From assembly GCA_030374765.1 (NCBI GenBank), contig JARGXX010000115.1, positions 744,001-808,000 on the forward strand: a stretch of 64,000 bases of DNA, given 5' to 3'. Numbering within the stretch: the first letter of the stretch is position 1; every line of letters starts with the position of its first letter. Both the position numbers and the translations under genes were made by a program. The stretch is from Agarophyton chilense. Taxonomy: Eukaryota; Rhodophyta; Florideophyceae; Gracilariales; Gracilariaceae. The notes under the pieces are model-generated. The model was not told the origin of the DNA. It did not search any database and saw nothing but the letters and a program-made list of their open reading frames with translations. Below, piece after piece: positions 1 to 11,420 of this stretch.

Positions 1-2305
1 AAATTGGCTCTCGCTCTCAAAACGGGAACGGAAGCCCAGAGCTTCCGCTTCTCGCGCACATGGACGTGCCCGCGCATTGTCATACACCTTTCCGCCGGTG
101 AACTGGCGTTGCGCAACATGACGTTCCTGGTCCCGGAGAACGAGCTCGCGACCCAGGGTCTCTTGCTCGTTCTACCAGTCTTGCGTCACCTCCGCGTGGA
201 CACAAATTCATTACACGAGCAGAACATCTCGTCTCTCCATGAAACGAACTGCTCCGCAATCGAAAAGTGTATTAGTCACGCCACCGCTGGTAGCATCCGT
301 CGCATCATGCATACGCGCGATGACGACGACCACGACGATGCGGAACTCGATCCGAAACGTCCGAGGGTCAACATCTTCGAGGCTCAGAATGAGGAGGACC
401 CGTTTCCCGATCCGTCACTCATCGAACCTCGCGATGCCTCACAGTCAAACGATGTGTCATCCTCAGTCGCTGAACTTCTCAGGAACGCGACAATCAATGG
501 ACTACCAGACAAGCACGCATCTGAACTTCGAGAGACGGTGCACAGCCATTTTGACATTTCGTACGACTTTCTCCACTGATCCCGCTGCGGACGTGCCGCC
601 TCTCAAAATCAAATTGTCAGAGAACTCGAAACCAGTTCGCATACGCTTAGGCAACTACTCCGCCGAGCAGCGCGATTTTCTCAAACGACATGTTGACCAC
701 CTAGATCATTGCGTCATGGTGTTTCTCAACCCCACCGCCTCTTGGGCCAGCGCACCGCTTCTGGTTCCCAAACCAGGTTCAGCGAAGTTTTCGCTTCACG
801 GTCGACCTGCGACCTTTGAACAAGTTCACGGTACCCCACCACTACCCGATGCCGAACATCGAAGTAGAGCTGACCAAGACGTCTAACAGTCGCTTCTACG
901 CCGTGTTCTATCTCTCCCACGGATACTGGCAACATCCTCTCGATGAGGACTCCCAGGACTGTCAGTCATTCGTCATGCCCGACGGCATCTACACGCCAAC
1001 GCGGGTGCTTCATGGCACGACAAACGTGGTCATGTATTTATAGTCCACGCTTTCTGCCATATTGCCTGACGCGTTGCATTCCAACACCCTTTTCTGGCTC
1101 GACGACATCATGGGTCACGCCGCCACTGTCCCGGAACTGCTCGCGAGTATGAGGAAGCTCTTTCAAGTCTTGCAGTCACGCAACTTGAGGATCCATCCGG
1201 ACAAGTGCACACTCTTCGCTACGGAAATACGCTGGTGCGGACGCCTCCTTTCCGCCGACGGCAATCGTTTCGACCCAAGACGCATCGATGCTCTCCTCAC
1301 TATGGCCGAAACGACAACCGCCACGCAGCTGCAACAGTTTGTATGCGCTTCAGAATGGGTCAAAACTGGCATTTCGGATATGGCACGCCTCGTGCAACCG
1401 CTTCAAGAATGTCTGGAAATAATCTAGAACTGCGCTAAAACTCGCAAGAAGCGCGCACTTGCCCGCGTCAACTACTTTCCACGGAGTGGGATGACGTGGA
1501 AAAAAAGGCCTTCTTTGCCTGTATGTCTTCATTCGAACACCATGTCAAATTGTCACATCGCGATGAAACAAAACGTCTTTGTATTTATACGGACGCATCC
1601 GATCGTTTTTGGTCTGGCGTCATGACTAAAGTCCCTCCCGCAGACTAACACTTCCCCCATGCAGATCAACGTACCGAACCGCTAGCGTTCTTCTCTGGGT
1701 GCTTCAACGCCAGGAAAGTCCGATGTTCAACTCTGGAAAAGGAAGCCTACGCTGCACTTGCTACCCTACAGAACATGCACTGGCTGGCCGCCATTCCTGC
1801 CGGATTCGACTTGTACAACGATCAAAACAACTTGATCTACCTATTCGACCCGCTGTCCATCATTCCGGACATGTCGCAAAACGACTTTGCGCAAAGCTCT
1901 TCGTTGGGCTGTCAGACTTACGGCCTACAACTTCACCTGTGTTCACAGCCGAGGCTGCCAACGTAAGGGCGGTCCTTCTCCGCCGCTGGGATCCGCCCAA
2001 AATGATCCACCGACTCGTCCGCGTACCTACGCTACCATCGACTGCACACGAGGACTTCGCCTGGCCCTCGACTGTGTACATTGCCGCCGCGCAGGACAAC
2101 TCTTCCGCGAATCGTCCCGGAAATTTGACACTCGTCGACGACCTATGGCGCACATCTTCCAACGCTATTTGGATACCCGACGACTCAACAAACCTTCAAC
2201 TCCGGCTTTGCGTCATCGGCCATGCTACAGCCGCCGGACATGGTGGAGCCAACGCAACCAACCGTATGACCCGACAAAGCTTCTGCTGGTCGACTCTATG
2301 TCAGA

Positions 2306-3202
2306 ATGGCCGTCATTTTGTCAAAGCATGCATCCACTGCATCTCTCCAGTCGGAGGGGGGAAAATACCCCGCCCGTCCAGGTCCCTCGCTGTACTGCAC
2401 GAAGCCAGACGATCTTTTTCAACTTGACTACATAGACCCCGGGAAAGCAATGGACGACGCACAACACGTCCTGATGCTACGAGACGACCACTCGGACTAC
2501 AAGTGGTTCTTTCCCTTCGCCGATACGTCTGCTTTCAACGCCGCTACAGCCATCATCGACTGGTGCGCAGCATTTGGCGTGCCCAATTGTCTGATGTCCG
2601 ATGGTCCCACGCACTTCAAGAACGAGACTATCAGACTTGTTGCCAAGGGACTGCGGGTGCCCCATTATTTCACGCTACCGTATTGCCCCTGGCTAAACGG
2701 TGCCGTCGAACGACTCGGTAAGGAACTCATCCGAACCTGTCGTGCCATTTTGTCTGAGCTCCAGCATCGTCCGGAGGAACGGCCCGGCATTTTTCCCATC
2801 GTGCAGAGCATCCTGAACAACCTCTCGTCACCGCAGCGACGCAACTACGCTCCGATCACCATGTTCACCGGCGCGAATCCTACACCGCCGATCAGTACCT
2901 TCCTGCGCTCGTCTACCACTTCGGAGACCAGCCTTTCAGACGTGCAACGTAAGCGCGTTGTGAACATCGACAACCTTCGGAAATGCGTCGCGGATCTACA
3001 TCCAGTCGTGTCTATTAGTCTTGCTGAGAACCGCCGCCGAGCTGGGGAAGCTGTGTCCAATGGTCAGTTGCCCAAATTCGACTTTGGCGACTACGTACTA
3101 CTCGGGCACGAAGACTTTGGCGCGAATGAGAAACATTTGCTTCGCTGGCGTGGTCCACTCTGTGTCGTCAAGTGCCTGTCAGAATACACATCTACCAAGT
3201 AG
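2306..3202 (+). pseudogene. Ty3/gypsy integrase core, copy 1
   Basis: This part of the element reads as a retroviral-type integrase, which would join element cDNA to nuclear DNA. The catalytic core shows LFQLDYID (first Asp), SDGPTHFKNE (second Asp) and NGAVERLGKEL (Glu), the D-D-E order of rve domains. Just upstream a Cys pair, ACIHC, belongs to the zinc-binding region. A C-terminal segment FDFGDYVLLGHEDF is typical of the region between integrase core and chromodomain. The protein is closely similar in layout to the minus-strand integrase at 21445-22044, showing two copies of one lineage in the window. Part of a fossil element. Confidence 0.85.
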
Positions 3203-3284
3203 AAGATCTACTCACGGGACAAATGGACGACGCTCACATCTCGCGCCTCAAGTTTTTCATGACCCTAGCCTCGATCGCGAGGCA

Positions 3285-3420
3285 ATCATGTCGCATGTCG
3301 TTTCGTCGGAAACCGGGATGGTCGTCGCCCGTCTCATGAACCCCATCGAGGATGATGGAGGAAGTATACAAGTCAATGTTCGCTGGAAGGGTCTGCCAGA
3401 CTCTGAAGATACGGGCTGAA
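3285..3420 (+). pseudogene. Chromodomain-like tail of gypsy copy 1
   Basis: The sequence reads VVSSETGMVVARLM followed by VRWKGLPDSEDT, the hydrophobic strand plus W-K-G pattern of a chromodomain. Chromodomains at this position in chromoviruses direct integration to particular chromatin. The same N-terminal words (LSSETGMPIARLL) recur at 20783-21001 in the second copy. Short and part of a fossil element. Confidence 0.6.
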
Positions 3421-3541
3421 CCGCTTACCCGTGTCCACCAAGAAATTCCGGCTATGTTGACGAACCTTCTCAAAAGGAGGTCGACACCTGCTCACCTCGT
3501 CGCGCGCGCCCAGCGCGAACTCTCTCTTTTAAAGAGGGATG

Positions 3542-3776
3542 TGTAACCAATTTTGGTTATTTCATCTAATAGCCAAGTTCGGGTCACCTACAAGTACACG
3601 TCTACTAGACAGCAATTACAGCGCACGCTCCTTTTCCGGGCGGCGGCTAGGCCCGTCGACCGAATCCTTTTTACTCTTCATCGCTACTTAAAGCCGATAC
3701 GACGAGCTACAATAGGCGTCTCGTGGAGCAGACCTGAACCCTACACAGAAATCGGGCTCTTTCCATGAAAGTTACA
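3542..3776 (+). repeat. 3' LTR of gypsy copy 1 (235 bp)
   Basis: The stretch begins TGTAAC and ends GTTACA, a perfect 6-bp inverted terminal pair with the TG...CA ends of LTRs. A purine-rich tract (AAAGAGGGATG, about 3531-3541) lies immediately before it, as expected for plus-strand priming. It follows the chromodomain directly. A TACTTAAAG box near 3685 could be its promoter. The partner LTR is outside the window, so the borders rest on structure alone. Confidence 0.7.
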
Positions 3777-4531
3777 ACAGGAACCCTTTTGCAGTGGTTA
3801 CAGATGTATTCAAAGACCTCGCTGGACCGCTTCTCGAAGATGGAGCACCTTCGAGTGGTTTTTGCTGGACAGAGTTGAAACTATGGTATTTCGAGGAACC
3901 GTGGAAGTTGATTTATTTTAGCAATTTGGACAAGGGTATAACTTAGATACCTTTGCGGTGGCGATCTTGTGAGCTCTGCCGTGCGAAGCGCAACCGCACC
4001 AGGACGCCGTGTAGCGATCGTATGTCGAGCAAACAGTTCTTTTTTTGCGTTGTATAACGCGGTCTTCTTGTTTTGACTAGTGGATGAAGTCGATGAGCTA
4101 TGGAGGCCCCGATTTTTTTTCTCCGTCTGCAGCTGCCATGCTAAGATCGTATTCGCGAGATCACAAACAAACCTGCCTTTTGCAACTGAGCCAGATGTGT
4201 CTACAATCTCAAGAGACTTTGAATTTCTCCCTCTTTCACTCCTCTTGTGCACCAAGCACACAACCAAGCTCATAATTATCACTAGTAACACTTATATCTG
4301 CATCGATTACTACTTCTTCGACAGGCTGCTCGTTTTAGTTCGTCGTGACCATTTTTTTGAACAAACAGCACTCGTTGCAACGAAAACAAACTGATCTACG
4401 CAGCACCGGGAAACTATTTCTTTGGAAATCTTGGACTCGAAAATTGCTATGATGGCAAGCAGCCTGACGATAGATCAATGTATTGCAGTTAACATTCAAG
4501 ATCAGTTTAGAAGCGATGTGAGGCCCGGTAA
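3777..4531. other. No recognisable gene
   Basis: AT-rich sequence after the LTR. Open frames exist on both strands (for example 3881-4291 minus and 4080-4394 plus) but they overlap each other, have no recognisable domain and look like chance frames. Confidence 0.5.
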
Positions 4532-5059
4532 ATGACAAGAAATGTCTATTCTGCTCTGTACGTTTCTAATGATGCCTTCGTTTCTGAAACAGGACCTATC
4601 ACTCTCGCCTACGTGTCTCACAGGATGAGAGCACATCTAACCTTGCAGTTCATCAGCTCCTCTCTCACAAGAGATAATGTCTGCGTTTTATTGCTTTTCA
4701 TAAAACATGAGAGCTTTGAAGCTGTAGTAGTTTTATTGGCATCATTTAGAACGAACGAGAGGGTGTCTGAAGGTCTCCAACTGAAAATGGGGAACATTGT
4801 GCTGTATAAACCTCTAGAAGGTTTTGGAAGGCAACTGGGAACTGCTGTATGTGATAGAAAAATGTGGAAGCATCTAGAAGCTTCTATAGAACTTTATGTA
4901 GAAAATGCAAGAACTATCTTAAAAGAAAATGATATGCGTCAAGAACACATTACAAGTGCTTCAAAGCAGTATAAAAGGAAAGGAGAACAGAGACTGAGTC
5001 GAAGAAAACGAACTCAAGTCAACACTTCATATAATTATCCGTGTTCAAGTGTACTTTAA
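4532..5059 (+). CDS. Hypothetical 175-aa protein, doubtful
   Basis: An ATG-started frame of 175 codons. The C-terminal half is rich in Lys, Arg and Glu with a helical look (YVENARTILKEND), the N-terminal half is hydrophobic. I recognise no domain, and no promoter or splice signal stands out. The AT-rich composition matches its surroundings rather than the GC-richer coding regions elsewhere. It could be a piece of a decayed mobile element or a chance frame. Confidence 0.2.
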   Translation: MTRNVYSALYVSNDAFVSETGPITLAYVSHRMRAHLTLQFISSSLTRDNVCVLLLFIKHESFEAVVVLLASFRTNERVSEGLQLKMGNIVLYKPLEGFGRQLGTAVCDRKMWKHLEASIELYVENARTILKENDMRQEHITSASKQYKRKGEQRLSRRKRTQVNTSYNYPCSSVL

Positions 5060-6430
5060 ACCATCACATTGCACTTCCTGGAAATGTTAGAGTATCAGCA
5101 TACGTACCATACGCGGCTGGCATCAACGTATTAGATGCAAAGGCATCGTGGAATCCAAGTCGTGTACAGTTTGTTCTAGGCATTGATACTTATATCATCC
5201 AGTTCTTATCACTAAATTGTTTTGCAAACCCTTATTGAAACACAATAGTCGCCAACGTTTAGAGTAAATCTTTCATTAGTTTATTTACTTATAATAGTAA
5301 TTTACACCACACTACGATCACTCCAAACTACTAAAGACGTTATGTATTTAGGACTTATACCTTAAGGCTCTAGTATGATTCTTTAGTTTGAAACATCTTT
5401 AAAACCAGCATAACGAACATACATATGTGCTAATCGAGAGACTACGAGTATAGATCTTGCCTCAACTTGCTCTGTCCACGTTGGGGCTTAGCGTAACCAG
5501 CATACAGTACTCTCCTTTTCTCAATCTTATTGTTCATTAGCGCGCATATGGACGCGTCCTCACATTTAGTAGCATCTATTTTCGTCACTCACAGCCGAAA
5601 CCAGCCCATCTTCCTCCATATAGAATATTGCGATGCTCTTTGAATATAACTCAAAGCCTGGACGACGCAACACACAATTCTCGTCATTAATTCTTCGCAC
5701 CGCTACCGCATTAGATTCCATCTGCCCTTCCCTTTAGCTGTACAATCAAATGAACCCAAACTCTATCCCCCCGAACCCCTACAGAGCTCGCCAACAGGAC
5801 TTCGGCCTGACAATTACCCTCGACTCAGCCTCGCACTACAGCTACGACAACGGCGACGGGCACCGTTCCGCCTACCCGCAACGCCTTTCAACCTTCTGCA
5901 CAACCGAACATTTCTTCCCTTTTCTCTTACCAGCTTCTTGCTCCCATCCATTACAAACCATAGCAACGGTCAAAGTTTGTCGAGAAGCCGGGCTCCATGC
6001 AGACAAACCTCGGCGTTTGGTTTCCACCCAGCCCTCCCCATACTATTTCATCAAGACATCTCAATCTGATCCCCTCCTCATCGACAGCCGCCATCCCACC
6101 GCCACCGAGAAGAAATAATATGTTACCAGCCGCTCTTCCGCAGGAGCACGATCATGTCCGACCTATATTATTCCTCCAAATGATGAACTTGCTGGTGAAA
6201 ACCACGTTTTATAGAAACAACTAAAAAACCACCTCTCTCAAGGTTCGGTCTTTTCTTTGTATCATACGCCGTGACAAAGCTCTCCGTGGTGAAAAGTTAG
6301 AAGGCCAAGACGAAAACGTTAGGTATTTTCTCATATACGGGTGTGCACAGCAACTGAGCTTCTCCACAAATGCACGAAGAAGTCGGAGGGTGTAACTCCA
6401 AAGCAAGCAGGCACTAAAAACTAGGAGAGT
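5060..6430. other. Gene-poor, AT-rich stretch with one weak frame
   Basis: No convincing gene. A 122-codon ATG frame at 5750-6118 (starts MNPNSIPPNPYRARQQ) is Pro/Ser-rich and matches nothing I know. It is listed here rather than as a gene because nothing but its openness supports it. Confidence 0.45.
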
Positions 6431-6439
6431 GAACGGGAA

Positions 6440-6690
6440 AGGATTGATCGAAGGAAATCGATTCAAAGAGAATAGGCAGTGACGACAGTGGGCGAAAGAA
6501 AAAAGGTATCTCCCAGTAAGGCGGACGGGTCGTTGAACACAGGATAAAAACGAAATATAACCAAACCTGTACAGGGACGAGAGTACGACAAGTAATGAAA
6601 ACCAGACGCCAACGGCGGTAATAGCTCCTTAAGAGATGCAAAGTTGGTATTCCATCGTTAGTAACGTGTCTCAACCTCTAAAGAGAGTAG
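6440..6690 (-). repeat. Diverged LTR remnant related to the 13614-14500 LTR
   Basis: Around 6564-6596 the plus strand reads close to the LTR words at about 13965-13995: both share a CAGGGRCGAGASTACGACAAGT core, followed in both by GAAAACC/GAAACCA and a GGYGGTRRTAG motif. About 27 of 31 bases agree in the best block by eye. The orientation matches that of the minus-strand gypsy element at 8723-14500, so this may be what is left of its 3' LTR. Borders are approximate. Confidence 0.4.
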
Positions 6691-6920
6691 TCGCACGCAA
6701 AAGCGGAAAAAAATTAGAGCCACAAAAAGAGGTTGGGGATGATTTACTAGATCTTCAAATACATAACAAACTGTTAGCGCAGTGTTCGAGAACTACATTC
6801 AAATGAAAAACTGCGTTTGATAGCTCTATGTCTTGGATTGGTGATTGTTTCTATAAACTGTTAAGTACCGATGCAAGTCGAATGTTTTTTCGTGGGTGAT
6901 ATATAAATAACGTAGTAGTG

Positions 6921-8233
6921 TCATGCCTGGCCAATTAACTTGTATAAGTAGCTAATTCTCATCATCAGAAGGAACACCTCCAAGACACGTTTCCAAAAGC
7001 ATCTTTTTCTTTTCGCGATAGCGCGTTCATCTTTCCTTACGTTTGGCAGAGATTGATTTACCAATCGTGCAGAGTCCATTTTACACTCGTCTATAACGTT
7101 CACCGTCAACTGCACGTATTCGAAGCCAACAAATGTGTAGATTCGTTATGGCACAATCGAACTGAAAAACTTTATCGTATATCTTCTCACTTTATCGCCA
7201 TTTACCAGCAAACAAATTTTATAAAGTCGTAACACGTCTGAAATAAATTTCCATAATAATAGGATCGGATGAGACTTTTCTATTTCGATTAACATGTTCA
7301 CTAAACAGAAATCCATTGTTTGGCTTAATAGTAGGACGTAAAAGCGAAACATATTATTCAACCCCTAGATATTCTTTATCAGCCAACACAACCAACAAGT
7401 TTTCATATTCATCACTGAGTTCACCAATATCTGCGATTTCCGTTTCATCGTCTCTTTTCTCTAGTGAATCGTTATGAAACTCTATATTGTCATAGAATAT
7501 GTCTACATCTGCTTTGGATCCAGGAAAATGATTGGATGCACCAAAAGCCATGCCGTTCGGAAACACTAAGACTTCGCACTTGTATTCATAGTTTGTTTCT
7601 TTAACAATGAAGTACATCTTACCCTCTTCTATGAACCCATTATGTTCATTGTTTTGATGGAAAATAAACATCTCTAGCATACCTAGCGTACTTATAGTTC
7701 GGGAACTATTTTCCTTGCTTAAACATCTAACTAAAACAACATTTTTCATCCATATCGAGCATAAAAGACTGCACAAGACCATCAGATAGGATGACCAAAA
7801 AATTCGTGATCATACGCTCGAACGTTGGCTATGTCATAGTAAACATTCTGGAGAGAAAATCCCACTGTCTACTGTGTTTGAGAACAGTTGAGGTCATGAA
7901 CAATATATCGTTTGCACTCGTCTTATAGCGACAAACACGAGCAGTGTTCCAAAATTTTCGCACTGGTTTCTTTGTTGAATTTCAAAATGCTCGAAATTCT
8001 TTTGCATTGAAATAGGTCATGCGATGAACAGTATAAGATCTACAATTTTTGAAAAATGATTCGAATACAGGAACCTCTAAGTCACACTTTTCATCGCTTT
8101 CGGAAACGTCAAGGGTTGTGTTGCATTTTTTCATCTCCTGATCGTGATTTAACTTGGCTTCGGTTAGATTCGAGGGCTTTTTTCGTGTGCTAAGAGAATA
8201 GAAAGTGTTCTTCAGGCTGTTTGAACGCCACAA
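6921..8233 (-). pseudogene. Decayed DDE transposase (DDE_Tnp_4 type DNA transposon)
   Basis: A minus-strand DNA transposon transposase in several frames. The best part, 7354-7782, contains VLVFPNGMAFGASNHFPGSK and ends in LADKEYLG, which fits the second catalytic Asp motif (usually ADKGYQG) of the DDE_4 superfamily. Beyond an early stop the reading resumes in other frames around 7146-7361 with a kept Glu region (PIIMEIYFRR), a KWR-SEKIYD-like block and NLHI, then a basic tail to 6921. The segment at 7982-8233 (starts MWRSNSLKNT) may be the N-terminal part. At least one stop and frame changes break it. Terminal inverted repeats were not found. Confidence 0.6.
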
Positions 8234-8722
8234 AGAAATAACCGACGAACTGGAACTACACTTTCGATAAGAGTCTCGAGCTATTTAGTCTACCTACTTA
8301 TAGGCTTACGATGGAGAAGCGTTCGAGTGAATGCACAATTGCTCTCTCACGGTATGTAGGACGGAGCTGCTAGTGAATTCAATAAAAATATGCATTTGTA
8401 CTCGGGCAGTTAACAAAGCATAATGTGTACGTTATTGAGGCACAGTATTTCTCACAATTCAAATTGTTTTTTACATGAAATATGTAACTATGTAGTTATT
8501 TTGAATTATGATAGGTCTGGCATTTGATATTTCATACATCTGGATGAGAACGTGGTAGTCTATTGTCTACATCGAAGATCCATTGAGCGACATGAGGAAA
8601 TCGCCTAGCCCACCATATAGTGTAGAATACTACAATAAACTCCCCAACGTAACATGAAAGAAATGCAGATAAAATGTATAAACTAACCAACAGTGCTGGG
8701 TGAAAAGGTAGACACCTCGCGC
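8234..8722. other. No recognisable gene
   Basis: AT-rich sequence between the decayed DNA transposon and the truncated end of the gypsy element. The frame at 8532-8744 on the minus strand has no domain I can name. Confidence 0.4.
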
Positions 8723-9330
8723 TCAAGACCAGTCTTTCTGACAATGATGCTTCATAATATAAGAAAGATTCATAACAACGCGCAAGCGGTGAAAATGAAT
8801 TAGTCGTAGGAAATACCCTTCACGAAGGTTGCACTTTATATCCCCCTTTTCAGCTGAGAGTATAACATCGACGGGTAGTGCTTCGCCAGTAGTGACCAGG
8901 CGTAAAAGAGCATCAGCTTGGGTGTTGCACGATCTTTTTCGGTACTGTACGTCAAAATCAAATTCCGCTAGACGGAGACGCCAACACATCAAGCGGCCTG
9001 AAGGCTCCCAAATGGAGAGTAGCCATCGAAGAGATGCGTGGCCCGTAAAAACGGTGAAATGATTACCCATGAGATAGAGGCGCAACGTTTGTAATGCCCA
9101 CACTACTGAAACGCATTTCTTCTCCGAGACGGAGTAATTCTTCTCGTGGACGTTGAGCGACCGGGACCAGTACCCTACGGGGCGTCTTTCCCCATTGGGT
9201 GCAGTTTCAAACAGTGCACAACCTACTTGGTAGTCGCTGGCGTCCGTATCTACGGCGAAGGGCCTTCCAGGCTTGGGCGACGAGAAAAACGGGGCGGAGA
9301 CGACAGAATTCTTTAGAGAGTTGAAAGATT
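8723..9330 (-). pseudogene. gypsy RNase H, second lineage
   Basis: The frame shows LYLMGNHFTVFTGHASLRWLL and, later, RSCNTQADALLRL, the RNase H motif set that in the related element reads YTDHASLRWLL and NTQADALSRL. RNase H would remove the RNA template strand. The element stops here. Confidence 0.75.
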
Positions 9331-10095
9331 ACGTTTGAACGGGGGTTAAGGGGTTAAGTTTTGTTGGTTGGCCTTTCCGCAAAATCGCGTTTAACGGTGC
9401 AGCCATGTCCGCAAAGTGCGGGATGAATCGTCGGTAGACGTTCGCGAGTCCCAGAAAGGAACGAAGCTCGGTTTGCGTCCGCGGTTCTTTAGCCTCTTTG
9501 AGTGACTTAACACGAGTCTCCTCGATTGCAACACGTCCTGGACGGATAACATGGCCGAGATACTTCACGGTGTTTGTGAAGAAGTCACTTTTCTTCAACT
9601 TAAGACTGACACCCGCATCTCGAAGCGTGGTCATGATATCCCTCACATGAGTGAGATGTTTGTCCAGATTATCTAAGAAGACGATTATGTCATCCAGGTA
9701 GACCAGGCAGGTACGCCATTTGAAGCGGGCCAATAGGATGTCGATGGCTCGCTGGAAAGTAGCGGGGCGTTGGAAAGACCAAAAGGCATCCGTTTGAAAC
9801 GTTAGAGACCGGAGTGACACGCGAAAGCGGTTTTATCCTGTTCTTGCTTCCTTACCGGAACTTGCAAGTATCTCCAATTGGTGTCCAGAGTTTTAAAGAC
9901 GGTGGCGGTGCCTAGCGAGTCAATGTACTCGTCCATTCTTGGGATTCGATACACGTCCTTGACGGTGACGGCATTCAACCGACGGTAGTCGACGCAAAAC
10001 CTCCAGGAACCATCCTGCTTTGGAGCCAGTACTACTGGAGAAGCCCACGGCGACTGAGCCGGTTTAATGACTGCTGCTCGAAGCATTTTATCCAC
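9329..10095 (-). pseudogene. gypsy reverse transcriptase, second lineage
   Basis: Two neighbouring frames cover the palm and fingers of a Ty3/gypsy reverse transcriptase. Seen are QSPWASPVVLAPKQDGSWRF and CVDYRRLNAVTVKD at the N-terminal side, LVYLDDIIVF (catalytic YLDD) near 9680-9710, and the thumb words KSDFFTNTVKYLGHVI and SFLGLANVYRRFIPHF. Same layout as 45761-47242. Fossil. Confidence 0.85.
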
Positions 10096-10155
10096 TTGTG
10101 CCTTTTCATCCGCGCGTGCGGCGGGTCCGGAACGGTATGGGTGCTGAGAGATGGG

Positions 10156-11271
10156 TCAGGTGTCCGGTAGCAAATCAATCCGGTGTTCTGTAGTGGCAAT
10201 CTCACCAAGGGAGCCGTCCCGTATAGTGGTGAAGTCCCTTAAAAGTTCTCGCAATCGATGGCGGTATGACTCCGGGACGTGGCTGAGATCCAGGCCCTCG
10301 AATTCTTGGACTGGATCGGGGCGGTCACCACTCGTTGAAACGGGCTGCGTCCCTGATGTTACAGGTTGAACCCCGGGTACCGGTGATGAAACGGGTTCCG
10401 GGCTGTCCCCCTCCTTAGAGTGAACGAGTCCGAGAACGTCACCTGCGGTCAGCTTTGTCGGCACCATAGCGATGGGGTGCGGCATGACGGACCCTATCAC
10501 TTGATTCTTCACCAGATACTGGGGTACAGTCCCTAGATTGGCGATCAGCACGTGAAACGGATGGTTTGGCTCCACATGGACGATTCCATTCGCAATTGCG
10601 AGGCTGTGCCTGTCATACAGTGACGACAATGGTTGCAAGACCCGGGATCCGTGTTGACGGGAGGTTACTTTCACCATCATTTGGGACTCAGGCGGGACGC
10701 ACAACGACGCTGCGACGCGGAGCTTATTAGATTCACGGTTATACGGTCGAGGTTCCTGTGCTGCCGGTAGCGGGACATGCTTCTTCGTGGCACGCCTAAG
10801 CGGACGACGAACGATCGGAGTGTACCATCCATACTCCATCTCGACACGCCGTTGGCGGGAGAAGATCGCTTCGACGAAGCGGTCGCAAACGTCGCAACCC
10901 AAGATGACTGGGGCGGCTAATTTCCGACATACGACGAAGTCGAGTTTCACCACGCGAGCGCCAACGCGGACTACCAGTTCTATGAACCCCACCGTATCCA
11001 ACGGTTTGTTGTTCGCGTCAGCGACCTCCGGGACGTGGTCGCGGCGGATCCTAGACTGCAAAGCAGGCGGTAACACTTCCTCCACGACAAAGTTCGGACC
11101 GGCACCGGTGTCTAAGACGGTAAGGTGTCGCACCATAAACTGGGGTGAAAGGCCAAGGTCAGCATAGACCTTATAGTTTCTCTTGGCCTTCACCAGAAGT
11201 CTATCCGGGAACCGGTTATGGGAAACACGTTTCAACGGACGACGCAGAACACTAAAGTGTTCCGAGTTCAC
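10156..11271 (-). CDS. gypsy aspartic protease / pre-RT region, second lineage
   Basis: A 371-codon frame starting MNSEHFSVLRRP. The retropepsin motif TVLDTGAGPNF lies at about residues 52-62, followed by the flap-like VILGCDVCDRF. It would cut the element polyprotein. The C-terminal third is Pro/Val-rich linker leading into the N-terminal edge of reverse transcriptase (TTEHRIDLLPDT). Reads well against 47264-48676. The frame is open but belongs to a broken element. Confidence 0.8.
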   Translation of the reverse strand: MNSEHFSVLRRPLKRVSHNRFPDRLLVKAKRNYKVYADLGLSPQFMVRHLTVLDTGAGPNFVVEEVLPPALQSRIRRDHVPEVADANNKPLDTVGFIELVVRVGARVVKLDFVVCRKLAAPVILGCDVCDRFVEAIFSRQRRVEMEYGWYTPIVRRPLRRATKKHVPLPAAQEPRPYNRESNKLRVAASLCVPPESQMMVKVTSRQHGSRVLQPLSSLYDRHSLAIANGIVHVEPNHPFHVLIANLGTVPQYLVKNQVIGSVMPHPIAMVPTKLTAGDVLGLVHSKEGDSPEPVSSPVPGVQPVTSGTQPVSTSGDRPDPVQEFEGLDLSHVPESYRHRLRELLRDFTTIRDGSLGEIATTEHRIDLLPDT

Positions 11272-11420
11272 GTCATTGACAGCCTCTTTCCTTGAAAGGA
11301 TTTTGACCCGGGAGCGAGGCCTGGACGCCTCAGGCGCCGTCGACCTCGACTCTGAGGGCGCCCCTCATTGAGAGGAGACTCCCACATATAGTTTTTCCGG
11401 GCCTGCTCTGCCGGAGGCGG

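Larger units (their letters stand above)
1..3776 (+). mobile_element. Ty3/gypsy element, 3' part, old and broken (copy 1)
   Basis: A plus-strand Ty3/gypsy pol region enters the window from the left and ends in an LTR. Seen in order: reverse transcriptase around 690-1430 (a FWLDDI catalytic box near 1085 and a DKCTLF motif near 1200), RNase H around 1550-2000 (TDASD-type motif near 1590), integrase 2306-3202, a chromodomain-like stretch 3285-3420, polypurine tract, and LTR 3542-3776. The chromodomain after integrase marks the chromovirus branch. The pol type matches that of the copy at 20088-23863 and resembles oomycete-type gypsy elements from memory. It is broken, with several breaks, so it is a fossil. 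The gag and 5' LTR lie outside the window or are lost. Confidence 0.85.
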
